Source: Pseudevernia furfuracea (Eukaryota > Ascomycota > Lecanoromycetes > Lecanorales > Parmeliaceae). From it: 64,000 nt of DNA. The position numbers and the translations under genes are program-made. Below, one piece after another: positions 43,601 to 58,600 of this stretch (its first letter is position 1; each line of letters starts with the position of its first letter). Location of the stretch: the NCBI GenBank assembly GCA_022315425.1, contig JAIUPT010000014.1, positions 124,001 through 188,000 on the forward strand, in the 5' to 3' direction. Below the pieces are notes generated by a model. It searched no databases. It worked only from the letters and a program-made list of their open reading frames with translations, and was not told the origin of the DNA.

Positions 43601-46600
43601 TCCGAATGACGAGTCAAAGGATGCGCCGGATCAAGAGGGACGATACCTCCACCGGCCATGAGCACACCCAGCTGTGCCACAAGAGCCCATCGCGACTTGT
43701 CCATGCAGAATGGAACGAGGACTTCAGGTGCGACGCCGAGTTGCTTTAGGTGGTTAGACAGAAGCGCCGCTTGATTTCTCAGCTCCGCGTAGGTGAGGTC
43801 ACCATCCCAAGCATGTACAGCTCGCGACTGAGGTTTTAGCATTGCCTGTTGTAGGAAGAGATCATGAATGCATTTGTTGACCACAGTCGGCTGGTAGCTG
43901 TTCCAGGATCGAATCGTCTCGATGTCCTCCTCACTAACCACCTGCACATCACTCAATTTGACATCACTGGTAGAGGTGGCGGAACAGATTTGACCCAAGA
44001 TGGACTCGAGCTGGCGGAGCAACCTCTCAACATGCCATTTGCTAATGACTTTTTCATTATAGTGAGCGTCCACGTGAATACTCGATGCACCCGCATTGCA
44101 CTCCACAACGAGCGGATACGTGAAGAAATTCGAACCAACACCGCTATTGACCGGGTCCCACATTTTAGAATCACCGTGAGCTTCAGCTGTCTGGATCACA
44201 AGCAGATTTTGGAAGTCGCAAGCCGTCGCTGTCTCGGGGTTGAGCCTGCGAATATGCTGCAGGCCTACATGCTGGTACGGAATAACATCTGCCGCCATTT
44301 GATTGACTTTTTGCAGGTATTCCATAATGGTCAATGAGCTGTTCACCTGGATCTTTGTGGGTACAGTGGTCAGAGTAGGTCCTAGCATATCGATAATGCC
44401 GTCAACGGGAACATCGCGCCCAGTCATAGTCTCGCCAAATACCACGTCGTCACTTCCCGTATGCGAGGATAGCAGAATGGCCCACGCGGCTCTGATCATC
44501 GTCGGCAGTGTGAAGCCCGTACCTTTTGGCATTTCCGGCAACCGTACAGTGTACTTCAGCGTCTCAGCCTGAGCCTCTTGATCCGCATCCAAAGACGAGA
44601 CCTTGGGGAAATGCAGAGATTGTAAGCCATCGAATTTGGATCTCCAGAATCGATCGCACGCTTGGCTATCAGTGTTTCTGAGATACTTGATGAAATGAGA
44701 GTAGGGCGCTTTTGGTGAAACAGGAGACTCTTCGAAATATATATCTTCCACCCTTTGTAGCATCCTCGGCATACTCCATCCGTCGTACAGCGCATGGTGG
44801 ATGGACCACACGAAATAACGATCCCCTCTGTCGTCATTGTCAACAATCGTAAATCTCATGAGTGGAGAACCGCTGTGTTCCGGAAGCAGTAGTGCGGCAT
44901 TGGTCGCATCTACTGTGTTCTCTGCCCCGTACCACTGGATTTTCTCCTGCTTCAAAACGACCTGAAGGAAGGTCGACATGCTAGTATTCACGATTCGCGT
45001 TCTCAAGATATCCATGTCTTCCACCGCCTTCTCCCACGTAGCCTTGAATTGCGCAATGTCAACGGCTGCAGGCAGGCGGAACACGTTATGAGCAACGTAG
45101 GCACCAGGCTGCTTGATAGACAGGGTGATGAGGCCCTCTTGAAGAGCACTGCACGGATACGCATCAGCCAACTGCTCCTTCTCCACGCGACACTGCGCTA
45201 CGATCTCATCCAGCAGTTGATCCAGTATCTCGACATCAGGGAGCAAGCCGAACTGCTTGAGCACAGTTTGATCTTCCTCCTCCAAGTGGCTGCAAGCTCT
45301 CGCCATGTCGGCAAGGCTTGGGGTGCGGAAGATATCGAGCACGCTCAACGAGATTTTCTCCGCCCGAGCTGCAGCAACGAGTCTCATAGCTTGCACGCTA
45401 TCGCCACCGAGTACGAAGAAGCTGTCGTCGAGAGTGGCAGACGCAGGCTCGAGACTCAACACGGTTTCCCATAGCGTTCGAAGCCTCTTCTCCATAGCAG
45501 TGGTTGGGTCTCGCTTGTTGGTGGCACTTGCAAGTTTGAAAGGCGCTGTATCCTCTTTCGAGAGGGATAGGACTATTCTCGCCAACCTAAGCCGGTCAAG
45601 CTTCCCAGAAGCGGTCCACGGCATTTGGGAGAGAGGGATGAAGAGAGATGGAATCATGTACGCAGGAATTGCTCCGGCAAGGCTGGCTTTGAGAGCCTTG
45701 CAAAGCGAGATGGCCGTGTCGGACATCTGCAACAGCAAAGGATCTTTATCCGCATGCACAGGTTCTGAGCGCGTTTCGTAGTCCGATGAGGCGAAGAACA
45801 TTGCCAAAAGTGACTGTTGGCCTGCGGGAGCAACCATTTCGACTGCAGTCTGGAGGTCGGCAGGTACGTTCTGCTTCACATGATGCTCGATCTCTCCCAA
45901 CTCGATTCGCAAACCGTTAAGCTTGATCTGACTGTCCTTTCGAGAAATATAGACAATGGTCCCGTCTGAATTGTAGCGCACCAAATCGCCTGTTTTATAA
46001 ACCAATTGAGCCGGACCACCAGTCACATCCTGGACATCGCCGAGCATCCAGCTTGGAGGAGCAACAAATGCCTTCAAAGTCTTCTCTTCGTTATTCAAAT
46101 ACCCGCGCGCAACTGTATTCCCTTGGAGAACGAGCTCCCCAACACCGCCAATGGGCACAAGTCGACCATGATCCTGCGGATCCACGACCCAACTCCTACA
46201 CCCGACAGCGCGGCCAATGACAGCCGGGTCATCATTCAGCACACAGCCTCGCTCATCCACCTTGATGCTCGTCGTCGCAATCACAGCGCACTCGGAGGGT
46301 CCGTACGCGTTCACAACGCTGGTCTTTCCGACCCATTTGGCAATGTGTCCTGCTTGCATTGCTTCCCCTCCAGTCACCAACACCTTCAGGCTCGGTACAT
46401 CCTCTGGCTTCAGCACTTTCGCCACCGAGGGCGTCAGGAGTGTCCAATTGACCGACATGCGACTTATTGCGCCAGAGATGTTGTTCATGCGCTCTTCGTC
46501 GCTCGGAATACAAACACAGGCACCGGTTATCAGCGAGGTGAGGATTTCCATGATCGACGCATCAAAGCAGAGATTCGAAAATTGCAGCACCCGTGAAGTT

Positions 46601-49600
46601 TTAGTCATCAGGATCTCAGGCGCATGCTTAGTAGCCCCTGTTGCGAACGCACGGTGCGAGATGATGGTCCCTTTCGGCAAGCCCGTAGTCCCACTTGTGA
46701 AAATCAAGTATGCTGCATTGTCCGGATTTGGCGCCGATACATCACTCTTAGTCACAGGCTCAGCCTGGCTAGCTGGGTTCCCATCCACGACCAAAGTCGT
46801 AACCGCAGCAAAGCTTTTGAACTTCTCCATGTGCTTCGAAGATGTCAAGACAACTCTCGCCTTGACATCATCCATGATGAACTTTATCCGACTATCAGGA
46901 TGCGTCGGCTCAAGAGGAACAAACGCTCCGCCGGCCTGAAGTACTCCCAACATGGCCACAACGGCCCACGATGTTTTTTCGAAACAGATAGGCACGTAAA
47001 CTTCAGGTCCAACCCCTAAAGTTACAAGGCGTTTTGCAAGCCGTCCTGCTAGCGACATGAGTTCCATATAGGTCAAATCTCCGTCCCACGAGCATACCGC
47101 AGGTGTCGTAGGCGGAAGAGACTGCGACTGATGACGGATTACATCGTGCACACACTGATCCACCATTGGCAGAGGTTCATGGTTCCACTCAAAAACCTGC
47201 CTTTTGTGGGGCTCGCTGCAGAACTCGAGAGCTCCAACCGTCTGTTGTGGTTGTTCGGGCCGCACAATGGAGCGCAGGACCTGACCAAAAGTGTCTGACA
47301 CATTTCTAGCTTGAGCATTGCTGACAAAATCCGTCCAGTAGTTGAAATGAACCGCAACGTCATGTTTATGGGCTTCCACACCCACCGTGAAGTCATACTC
47401 GGAAGGATCATAAGCTTCGACCACATCGAATCTTAGCTGCTGGTCCTTCTCGTTCAGCGCGTCCGGCCGCCTCTGGAACGTGAAGGCGGTGTTGAAGAGC
47501 GACTTTCCGGAAAGCTGCAACTCATGCTGCATGTCACCCAAAGAGAAAGCCTGATGGGCCATGCTTTGCGTGTAGTCTTCCTGAATCTGCTTGAGGGCAG
47601 CGCCCACCTGGAGATCGTTGCTGAGATCTATTCGACATACCAGCATCGAGATGAACAGCCCTACAGCATCCTGGATGCCTTCGAGCGGGACATCCCGGCC
47701 GGAGCTGAGGTAGCCAAAGCAGACGTTCTCGTTACCGGTGTAGACTCGCAGGACCAAGGACCAGACAAGCTGTAGCACGTTCGAAAGAGTCACACTGTGC
47801 TGCGCACAGAATGAATGTATTTGAGAAACATCTTCAAGCTCTAGCTCGAGGGTCCGCAGCTCTCTCTCGTTCCTCTTCCCATCCGCTAGAGCTGGGAAGT
47901 AGCATGGCTCGACATTGTCGAGATAGCGGCGCCAATAAGCAACATCCTCATCGCGAGAGGTCTGCTGAATGTAAGAAATGTATTGACTATAGCGCATCGC
48001 CTCTTTCAATCTCGATGGTTGGTCAATGTAAGCTTGGGCAAGATCCTGTAAGATGATTGGTATCGAGGTACCATCGCAGAGAGCATGGCTCATTTCCAGC
48101 TTGCAGAAAACGCGACCCTCACTCTCTAGACATATCGTCATTTGATGATGCGGCTGAGCTTCTGTAAGTCCCAGCGGTTTCTGTTCCCGAAGGAGACTGA
48201 CTGCCATCCCTTCGTCGCAATTGAGCATGACTGTTTTAGGCGTGGTGCTCTTGAGCACTGCCTGATCCATGAGACCTTCATGCGACACACTTTCCATGAA
48301 GACCGTTCTCAACATTGAATGTCTCTGCACCACCATCTCCCATGCGCGACTAAGACGGCTGGCATCAATGCGATTGGCGGGATCGACAAAGTCGACTGAG
48401 AATATTGACTGGTACATGTACTGCCCCGTGTTCTTGATTTGACTGAGCAGCAGACCTTGCTGCATAGGGGAGCACCCATGGACATCTTGTAGATCAGCTA
48501 GAGACGAAAGACCAATGGAAGGCAGCCTAGCCTGGAGTGTTTCAACAGCAGAATAGCCCAACGGTAGAAGAGGAAAACTGCTGAGCGTGGGTTGAGGTTC
48601 CAGCTCCAGAAGCCGCTCCGAAGAACGACGCAGAGCGCTCTCAAGTTCCGACGCCCAGAGCTGAATGCCGGCCTGGCGCTGAATGTTCCGACCGTACGAG
48701 AAGGAAACCTTCAATGCCTCTCCGATTACTGACGCAGAGATCTCGAACAGCGCGAATCGAGGAACCGACGCGCCGATATCGGATCCAGTTGACAATCCAT
48801 CCAACGGCTGAAGCAACGCACCATTCCTCTTGAACTGTTTCTCTTGACCCAAATAATTGAAAGCGATTTCCATCGGCCAGTGGCTAGCAAAAGCCTCTCT
48901 TCCCTTCTCCGTCAACATACGATGCGAAAAGTATTCGCGACCTTTCTCTACATTGCGACTGCGCTGATCCTTGACCCAACGAACCACTTTAGCGATGTCG
49001 GAATCTTGCGCAGCTTCAGCTGGAAGGAAGACGGGGCTAATAGTCGTGAACCAGCCAACAGTATGAGTCAAGTCAAGACTCGAGTCCCAAGGTTCTCGGC
49101 CGTGAGCCTCGTTGAATACTGCTGGTCCGGATTCTCTGTCAGGGAAAGATCGACGGAAGGAGTAAAGAATGGAACCAAGAAGTACGTCAATGAGTTCCGT
49201 CTGAAGTGGTTGTTGACACGGGCCGAGCAGTCTACCCGTGGTCTCAGCATCAAGTTCAAATTCGAGGTCATGAACAGCGCCGTATGTGTTTTCTTTGTCC
49301 AGCATACCCCAATAAGCGTAGTCGGCCACGGGGGCATCATTGTAAAACTGCGTTCCTAGCGAAGGTTTCGACAACGAATGTTCACTTTGGAGGCGGGACC
49401 AGGTTTGGAATGGGAGTGATGGCTCGGTCGTCGCTTTCCCTGAGACAAGCAGAGCCTCAAGGTCCTCGAGAATAATACCCCACGAGACAATGTCGATGAC
49501 GAGATGATGCGCAACAAGTGAAAGGACCTGCAAACTATCTTCTTCGGTTTCAAAAACATCAACTGCAAATACGGGTCCATGTTGAACATCCAGGCTCTTC

Positions 49601-52600
49601 TGGGTTTGCTCTACGAGGGAAGTGATGCGTCCGGATGAGAAGGTGCCGGAGTGCGCAGTGAACCGATACGAGCTGGAGGCCTCTTTGTCCAGTCTTTGTA
49701 CCCATCCACTGTCAAGCTGTGGCTCGAAGTGTGCTCTTAGCATTGAGTGGGAGTTGACTAAAGCCTTAACGGCGGCAGAGACCTTGTCAACATCTTGTCT
49801 TTGAGCCAATTTCACCACGATACTCTGATTGAAGTGATTGAAATTACCGCCCACCCAATTGAAGAATAATTTCTGGATGGGGGATAAATCAAACGCCTTA
49901 TCATACTCTTCATCCCCATACTCGGCACTCCGTGGCAAAGTAACACGTTCGGCCAAGTGGGAGATAGACTGACTACGCATAATGTCCTGGACAGTCACAC
50001 CCAAACCCTCACTCCGACACTGCGATGCAACCTGCAAAGCGGAGATCGAATCGCCGCCCAGGTAGAGGAAATTCTTGTCCAGCCCAATTTGCTCAGTGGG
50101 CAGATGTAAGATCTTGGACCACACCGACTGGAGCCTTTGCTCCACTTCTGAGCCCTGAACCTTGTCATTTTCAGGCTCGGCCCCAGAGAGCTCGCTGTGG
50201 ACATTTTCTGGCATGTCCTCGACCAATGCTGTCATTCGTCTTCGGTCCAGCTTCCCACTTGCGAGCAAAGGAATATCTTGCAAAATGACCCAATTAGAAG
50301 GGACCATGTATGGCGGCAGGCGACTAGACACATAATCCCGCATACTGCGAACATGGGGTTCTGCTTCTTTCCGGGCAACGAGGCGGAGGGTATCGTGTGT
50401 CATGGATGATCCCAATCTCTGCTTGAAAGAAAGCACCGCTACCAATTTCTTTCCATAAAGACCCCGCGCGGGAATAATGGCTAGAGCATGTTGGACTGTC
50501 GAAACTTGGCCCAAATGATGTTCCACCTCGCCGAGCTCCAATCTCTGGCCATGAAGTTTCGCCTGGCTGTCCTTCCGGCCAAGATAAAGAATAGACCCAT
50601 CCTCAGCATACTTGACAAGATCCCCGGTTCTATAGACCATATGCAGTGCTGAGCTATGATCTGGGTAAAAGGCGTGAATCCACTTAGGGTCACGAAGAAA
50701 CGCTTGCTCCGTCTTCGCGCTCTCCTTGAGATAACCACGCGCCAGGATTGGGCCTTCGACCAAAAGCTCACCGATTGCGCCAACGGGTACTAGCTCATCG
50801 GGGTCGTGCTGATTCGCAATGAAGCAACGACCTCCGACCGCTCTGCCTATATTCGACGGGCTCGAGGTGGAAGAAACGTGGCTATTCACAGTAGCCACGA
50901 CCGCACACTCACTGGGGCCATATGCATTGATAAGATGCGTCTGATCAGCCCAGATAGAGAGGTGGTTTTGCGACATAGCCTCACCGCCGAGAACCAAAGT
51001 TTTCAAGCCAGGGACATCCTTCGGCGAGATCATCTGAGCGAAAGATGGGGTGAGCAGAGCCCAGTTAACTTTCATGTTGTTTATGACCTTTGTTGGGTCA
51101 TTCAGTCGAGCTTGGTCATCAGGGACACAAATACAGCCGCCCAAGATTAGCGTCGTGAAGATCTCCACAATAGAGGCATCGAAGGTATATGATGCAAATT
51201 GAAGCACCCGAGATGTAGCCGACATTCGCATTGCCGGGCCGTGGGCGAGTGCCCCGCTCACAAAAGCCTCATGAGTAACCAAGGTGCCCTTAGGCTTTCC
51301 TGTTGAGCCGCTCGTGAACACAATGTAAGCAACATCGCTACTGGCGCAATTTCGTAGGGGTTTGGACTTCTTGGCTACGCCGAAGATGGTCTCAAGGTCG
51401 ATGACGACGGTCTGGGCACCCAGCGAGTCACACACATCCTCGAATTTTGGCGAGCAGAGAACCCATTTAGCTTCAAGATCCGACACGATACTCTGCAAGC
51501 GTGCTTTTGGAGATTCTCCATCGATCGCGACGAAGCTTGCTCCTACTTGAAGTACTGCAAGCATGACGATGATCGTCAATGCAGATTTCTCGAAGCAGAT
51601 TGGTACGTATGATTGATGGCTTATGCCAAGCTCGTGCAGGTGGCAGGCAAAAGAAGTGGCTAAATTTTCCAGCTCCTGATAAGTGAGCTGAGCATCCCAT
51701 GAACAGATTGCTGGAGTTGAGTGAGGCAAAGCCTGTACTTTTCCATGAACCAATTCATGGATACATCTGCTGACAAGAATTGGTGGTTTGCAGTTCCATT
51801 GCTGTATAGAAGCAAGGTCTTCATCATGTAGGATTCTGACATCCCCCAATGTCAAAGAAAAGCCTTGTGTTGAGTTGAGCCGCGTCATAGCAGCTTCAAA
51901 GTAACGAACCAGTCTCTTCAAGTGCCACTCGGGAAGAACGTCAGGATCATAATGCGCACTCACCTCCACTTCCGTAGCACCAACGTCAAAAGAGACCGTA
52001 AGCGCATAAGTGAAGAAATCATCCGTCTCCAAATTCTGCGCCTGCCAGAAATCGCTGCCGACATTCGGAGCTTCAGTATTGATGGCGATCAGGTTCTGGA
52101 ACTCGCAAGCTTTCGCCGTGTCAGAGCCAATACGCTTGATTCGCTGAAGGCCCGCGTGCTGGTACGGCATTGCTTCCGTGAATCCATCTTGGAGATAATT
52201 TAGATATTCAGCGATCGTAAGGTCGCGCCGAGTTTGCACTCGGACTGGGATTGTCGCAAATGCGGGGCCGATCATGTCGACAATTCCTGAGACCGGAGCA
52301 TCGCGGCCAGTTACGGTTTCGGCGAAGACAACGTCTTCTGAATTGGAGTAGGCTGAGATGGTCAAAGCCCATGCCGCGCGAATCAATGATGGCGTGGTAA
52401 CTTCCATCCCTGGTCTCCGAGTGAGGGGTACGGTGTGCAGAAGCTTATTCGTGACGCGTGGTTCGTACGTCAGCCTTGGTAACATTGGAAACTGGGGCGA
52501 AGTTGTGCCTTCGAGTTTTGACTGCCAGAAGTTATCTGATTCGACGGCATCTACGCTTGAGAGGTATCGAATGAAAGCTGAATAGGGAATGTCCTTGGTC

Positions 52601-55600
52601 GAGCTCGCAGTTGCAGATCCCTTATAGTGATCTTGGACCTTGTCCAAAATGAGTTCACTTGACCATCCATCGTAAAGAGCGTGATGGACGGTCCACACGA
52701 AAAAGGCTTCTTTTGCATCATCAATGATTATGGAATACCCGGTAAGGCTGGCGCCATTGTAGTCTGGCTTGATTCTTTCGGTCGCAGATAATTCATCAAA
52801 GCTTCCCGGTTCAGACCAGTCGATCGACTCGCGAACAACGACTTGAAGGAATCCTAGAGAATCCGTGTAGACGATACGAGTTCGGAGGATACTCTCTGCA
52901 GCGATAACAGTCTCCCAAGCCTCTTTGAACTTGGGGATGTCGATGGAAGAAAGACGGTACACATTCTGAGCGACGTAGGCACCAGGCTGTTTACTGCTCA
53001 GGGCGATCAAGCCTTCTTGAATCGAGGTACAAGGATATATATCTTCAACAATTGTCTCATCAATCTTGCAAAGATGTGCTACCTCGCCAATGATTCGGTC
53101 AGTCGGTATGGTCGCGGGTAGAAGTTCGAATGGTCGCGGACCGGTCTGTGCATATCCTGAGTTGACCGCATCCGAGAAAGACGCATTCTTGGACATTTCG
53201 GATAGCGTCGCATTGCGGAAAATATCAGCAACCGTAAGACTGACTCCCTTGGACCTTGCGGCAGTAACGAGACGAATCGCCGCGATTGAATCACCTCCCA
53301 TCCGGAAGAATTGAGCGTCCATGCCGATTGACCCTGCATCGAGATGCAACACAGACTCCCACAAGCCTGCCAGTGTCTTTTCAATATCAGTCGAGGGCTC
53401 TCTACCACTGCCACCAGCGAGCCTGAACATTGCCACTTGGCTCTCCGTCATCGCTTTTGCGTGGGCATGCAGCTGCTTTCTGTCAAGCTTTCCCGAGCTT
53501 GTAAGGGGCAATCTCGCCAGAGGAATATATAATGCAGGCACCATGTGCTTCGGGAGAGCCTTTGCCAAAGACGCCTCAAGGTTTTTGAAGGTATTCAGGA
53601 GCATAGTAGACAATGGCAGCAGTCCGTTCTCAGGCACAGTAGCAGGAACACTGTCATCCGCCTGAGGGCAGACAAAGAGCGCAAGAGCTTTTATGCTGCC
53701 TGGGCTGTCGCCAGGAGTGATCAACTCGACGGCATGATGCCAATCAGCCTCAAGATGAGTCCGAACGTGATACTCGATTTCGCCCAGCTCGATTCTTTGG
53801 CCGTGCAGCTTGACTTGCTGATCTTTGCGACCGATATAGGATATTGTGCCGTCAGAATTGTACCGAACTAGATCTCCCGTCTTGTACATGCGGCGAGAAG
53901 CTTCATTCCTACCGATGTCGAGGCTTTGCGCCCATCTCGGGTCTTCGATGAAGACTTGCGAGGTTTTCTCTGTGTTGTTGAGATAACCCCTAGCGAGTAT
54001 GGGACCCTCAATCAATAACTCACCCTCACAACCGATTGCGACGAGGCGATTGTGATCTGATGAGTCAACAATCCAGGAAACGCTTCCTACCGAGAGTCCA
54101 ATGTTAGACGGATCACTCGATTTTACAACATTTGGCCTATGTGTCGAGTTGATGGAGCACTCAGATGGTCCATACTGATTGTGAATTTCGGCTTTGTCTC
54201 CCCAAACCTCTAGCACTGCTTTCGTCAAAGCCTCACCACCTAAACACAGCGTCTTGATAGTTGGCAGCTCAGCTGGGTTTAGATAGGTGGCAACAGTCGG
54301 TGTCAGATCCATGAAATTCGCACCAAGTCTTGATACGGCACTGGGGAGATCATTTAAGCGATCGTGATCGGAGGGTACACAGACGGTACCACCGCGCTGG
54401 AGTGTCGTGAAGATTTCTTCGAGGTTGTTATCAAATGTGTAACTCGCGAATTGCAAAAACCGCGTGTCTTGACCAATACCCAAAGCTGATCCATGCGCAT
54501 CGGAGCTTGTCACCAGAGCTCTGTGCTCCAGTACAACACCCTTAGGTTTCCCTGTGCTTCCACTGGTATAGATGACGCAACACGGATCATGCGGCTTTGC
54601 TGGCGAAGACAGGGGATGTTGTAGTGGCTGCAATTTATCAAGGAACGCCTGGTCAATGGACTGGGCATGAATACCCATACACGCAAACATAGCGGTGTAA
54701 CATGGAGATGTTAAAATGACTTGTGCCTGGGTATCTTTGATGCGCATCTCGAGGGCGGGCATGGGATGCATGGGGTCCAAGGCCACGAAAGCACCCCCCG
54801 CCTTCAGAACACCCAGCATTCCCACGATGGTGTATGCGGATTTCTCGAAGCAGAGACAGACGTACGATCCTGCAGTAACGCCAAACAAACTGAGATACCC
54901 TGCGAGTCTACCCGTGAGGGCATCGAGCTCGGCATAAGTGAATTCTGCATCCCACGCTTTGATTGCGGATGCTTTGGGACGAAAAGCTGTTTGTTCACCA
55001 ACGACCTCGTGTACGCACTTCTCTATTGTCTCTGGCATGCAGCTATTCCAAGTCGCCATTTGTCGCTGGTCCCACTCACTGACCGCATGCAATTGCCCAA
55101 CCTTCGACTCCGAGTGATCTATGATATTCTTCAGCGCCCTGAGAAAGGTATTTGACACGTTTGTGGCGTGTCCGTCAGACAAGCAGTCCGTCCAGTAATC
55201 CAAGTCGATAGCAGCGCCTTCTTCTGCAACCTCGACGTTGATGGAGACGCTGTATTCAGTGGGATCATAGTAAGGGAAGCACTCATCGAATGAGATTACA
55301 TCTTCCTGGCCTGCGAGTTCAAGAGGAAGTTTTCGATACGATAGAGAAGTATTGAAGAGAGAAGATCCGGCAAGCTTTAGAGTGTGCAGAACTTCCGACA
55401 AGGCAGTTTGGCGATGAGCCTGGCCGTCAGAGAGATCAGTCTGGACCTGCTGCATGGTTGTAATGAGGGGTGTTTCAGGACTGAGCGTCACCCGGCAAAC
55501 TAGCATGTTGACAAGGTATCCCACAAGGTCTTCTACTTTGTCTATCGAGTCATCTCTGGTGGACATCAGATATCCGAAGCAGACGTCATTGGAGCCGGTA

Positions 55601-58600
55601 TAGCATTGGAGTGTTAATGCCCACGCAGTGTGGAAAACGTTGGCCATCGTCACTCCATGCAAGTTGCAGAAGTGTTGGATATTCGACACGTCATCCATGG
55701 GAATGCGCTTCGAATGCAACTGGCGTTCAAAAGATGCAGCGTCATTGAGCACAGGGAAGTTTGTTGGCTCAATGTCGGCGAGGTATGATTTCCAATACCC
55801 AATGCCTGCTTGAGGCGGCTGGCTTTGCAGGAAGGCAATGTAGTTGCTGTACAGCGGCCCATTCTCGAGTAACATTTTACCTTCGTAAAAGGATGCGAGT
55901 TCTCGGAAGATGGTTGATATGGACGCTCCGTCTACAATTGCGTGGCTGAGTTCTAGCTTGCAAAATACATGGTGCGTTGATGTTTCGCAAATCGTGAGTC
56001 TGTGAGATGGCTTTTGTTCTTTGTATTCCATCGGTCTTTGCGAGCTGAGGATATGAGTGGCTTCTGTATCAGTCTGGCAGTCCAAGCGCACAATGGTGGC
56101 CTCGACATGTTTGAGAACGATCTGATCGTACAGCGCATCTTCTTGGCTAAGACTTTCGACAAAGATTGTTCGTAAAGAGGGGTGCCGATTGACGACCTTT
56201 TGCCACGCATCTGCAATCCTGTTGCTGTCAACGCGCGCACCATCTTTTGAGTTTACCTCATAAGTGCCATGAATCGCATAAAAACCTGCATCCTTCTGCC
56301 TGCTGATTAGAAGACCCTGTTGTATCTGTGAGCATCTATAAATATCTTCAACATACCTCACATCCGAAATGCCAATCAGGGGAAGTTTATCTGTGATAAG
56401 GCGCTGCAAACCTGGGTAGGTCATCGAAATCAATGGATAATCGCTGAGTGTAGGCTGATACATCATTTTGGCGAGATCTGGTGGCGCTGTAGTCAAAGTC
56501 TCTCGACATGCGGATACCCAGGCCATGATCTTCTCCTGGTGGTTCATGTGCCGATTGAAAGTGAAGGAGAAACGAAGTTTACCCTGTGCAATGACGGCGG
56601 AGATTTCAAACAACCCAAAACGAGGGGTGTCGTGACCCACATCCGACTTGCCGCCTGCTCCACGAGCTTCTCCTGCCAATTCTTCGACGGGGACAAGTAG
56701 AGAATCCTCACGTTCGAGCTGCTGGTATATTCCCAGATAGTTGAACGTAAATTCAAGCGGCCAATGACGGCCAAATTTCTTCCCGCCTTTGGACGTGAGC
56801 AGTCGACTTGCGAAATAAGGCCTTCCATTATCCGGCACAGCACGTCTGTAATCCTTGACTCGCTTCAAAGTGTCCACAAAATCTGCGGGTTCTGACGACT
56901 GGACGTGTATTGGAAACATCGCCGTGAACCAGCCAATGGTTCGTGAAAGGTCGATGCTGTTATCCCATGGCTCGCGCCCATGACCTTCATTAAAAATCGT
57001 CGGGGGACCTCGATCCGTGAAGGTTTGTGAGAATGAATGCATCATTGCTGCAATAAGTACGTCAACCGTATCGGTGCGCAGAGCTTGGTGACACTTCGAG
57101 GTGATGAAGGCAGTAGCTAGAGCATCTAATTCAAATCCTTCGCAAGCCACGTTTCCATACGTATTGTCACCTTCTTCAACTCCCCAGTACAGAAAGTTTT
57201 GCTGTGGTATATCACTAGCTGGCAAAACCGAGTTAAGTGGAACTTTGTGGGCATGTTCCACCTGTCTTTTGCACCATGTCTGGAATGACAAAGACGGTTG
57301 TGCATCCGATACCGATGTGGGATTTGTGAGGTACTCCTCTAAATCTTGGAGGAGTACGCGCCAAGATACGAGATCGACGACAAGGTGATGAGCAGTCATA
57401 AAGAGCAGCTGATTACCACCCTCAATGTTGAAGAGATCCACAGCAAAAAGAGGCCCGCTTACAGGATCAAGCGAGGCTTGAGTCTTCGACATTACGGGCT
57501 CAGCCTCGTCTCTCGAAGAGCACTCGTGCACACGGAAAGAGTACGAGCTTGTCACATCCGTAGTGATCCGTTGTTTCCACTCATCATCAAAAGCGGACAG
57601 ACGGAATCTAGCTCGCAGCATTGAATGACGGTTCACGATAGCCTTGGTCGCCTGATGGAGTGTTCCGTGCTGGAAGGTCTTCGTTAAGCGTACGAAGACA
57701 CTTTGGTTGAAGTGGCCTTTGCGGTCAGGAGATTCAAAGTACAACCTTTGGATTGGGGAGAGGTCGAAGTCTTCTTCGATCACCTCAGCTTCTGTGGCGC
57801 TTTGGCCAACCGTTCCTGCAAAGGTCGCGAGATGACACAATGACTTGGCGCGGAGAATATCTTGGACTGTGATGCCAATCTTGTTCTTCTTGCATCTGCT
57901 TTGTACCATCATCGCAGATATGGAGTCTCCCCCCAAGCTTAAGAATGATTGTCTTAGACCAATCTGGGTGGGTCGTAGATTGAGGACGTCAGCCCAGATG
58001 GATCTCAATCGGGCCTCGAGTTCGGTGGCTGGGGTTTCCTCCTTTTCTCCGCCCTGAACCCATTGGGAATATACCTCCTCACTCATGTCTTGAACTTGGT
58101 TGAGGACCGCCTTTCGGTCAAGCTTTCCGGACTTCAGAAGTGGTATGGACTGGAGGACGAGCCAAATAGGAGGAATCATAAAAGCAGGCAGTTGCTGTGA
58201 GAGTCTTTCGCGTGCCATAGCGACAGTAGGTTGTGTTTCCTCTTGGTCTATTTTATTGACGAATCGGAGAGCGGAGTCATCCATCCCACTGCTCGCTGCT
58301 GATCCAGGCTGCAAGGAGATCACAGCTACTAGACGATGTTTACAAAAACCGGTTTTGGGCATCAATACCACCGAGTGGTGGATAGCTGGTTCGTTGGCGA
58401 GATGGTGTTCAATTTCGCCAAGTTCAATTCGTTGTCCATGGAGCTTCACTTGTGTATCTTTGCGTCCCACAAAATGAAGCATACCATTTACAGTGTTATA
58501 TCTGACGAGGTCACCGGTCTTGTACATCCGTCGGTTGGATGAAATCCCGCAGCCGGTGGTAGCCCATGCAGGACTCTCGATAAAAGAATCGCGAGTTCGC

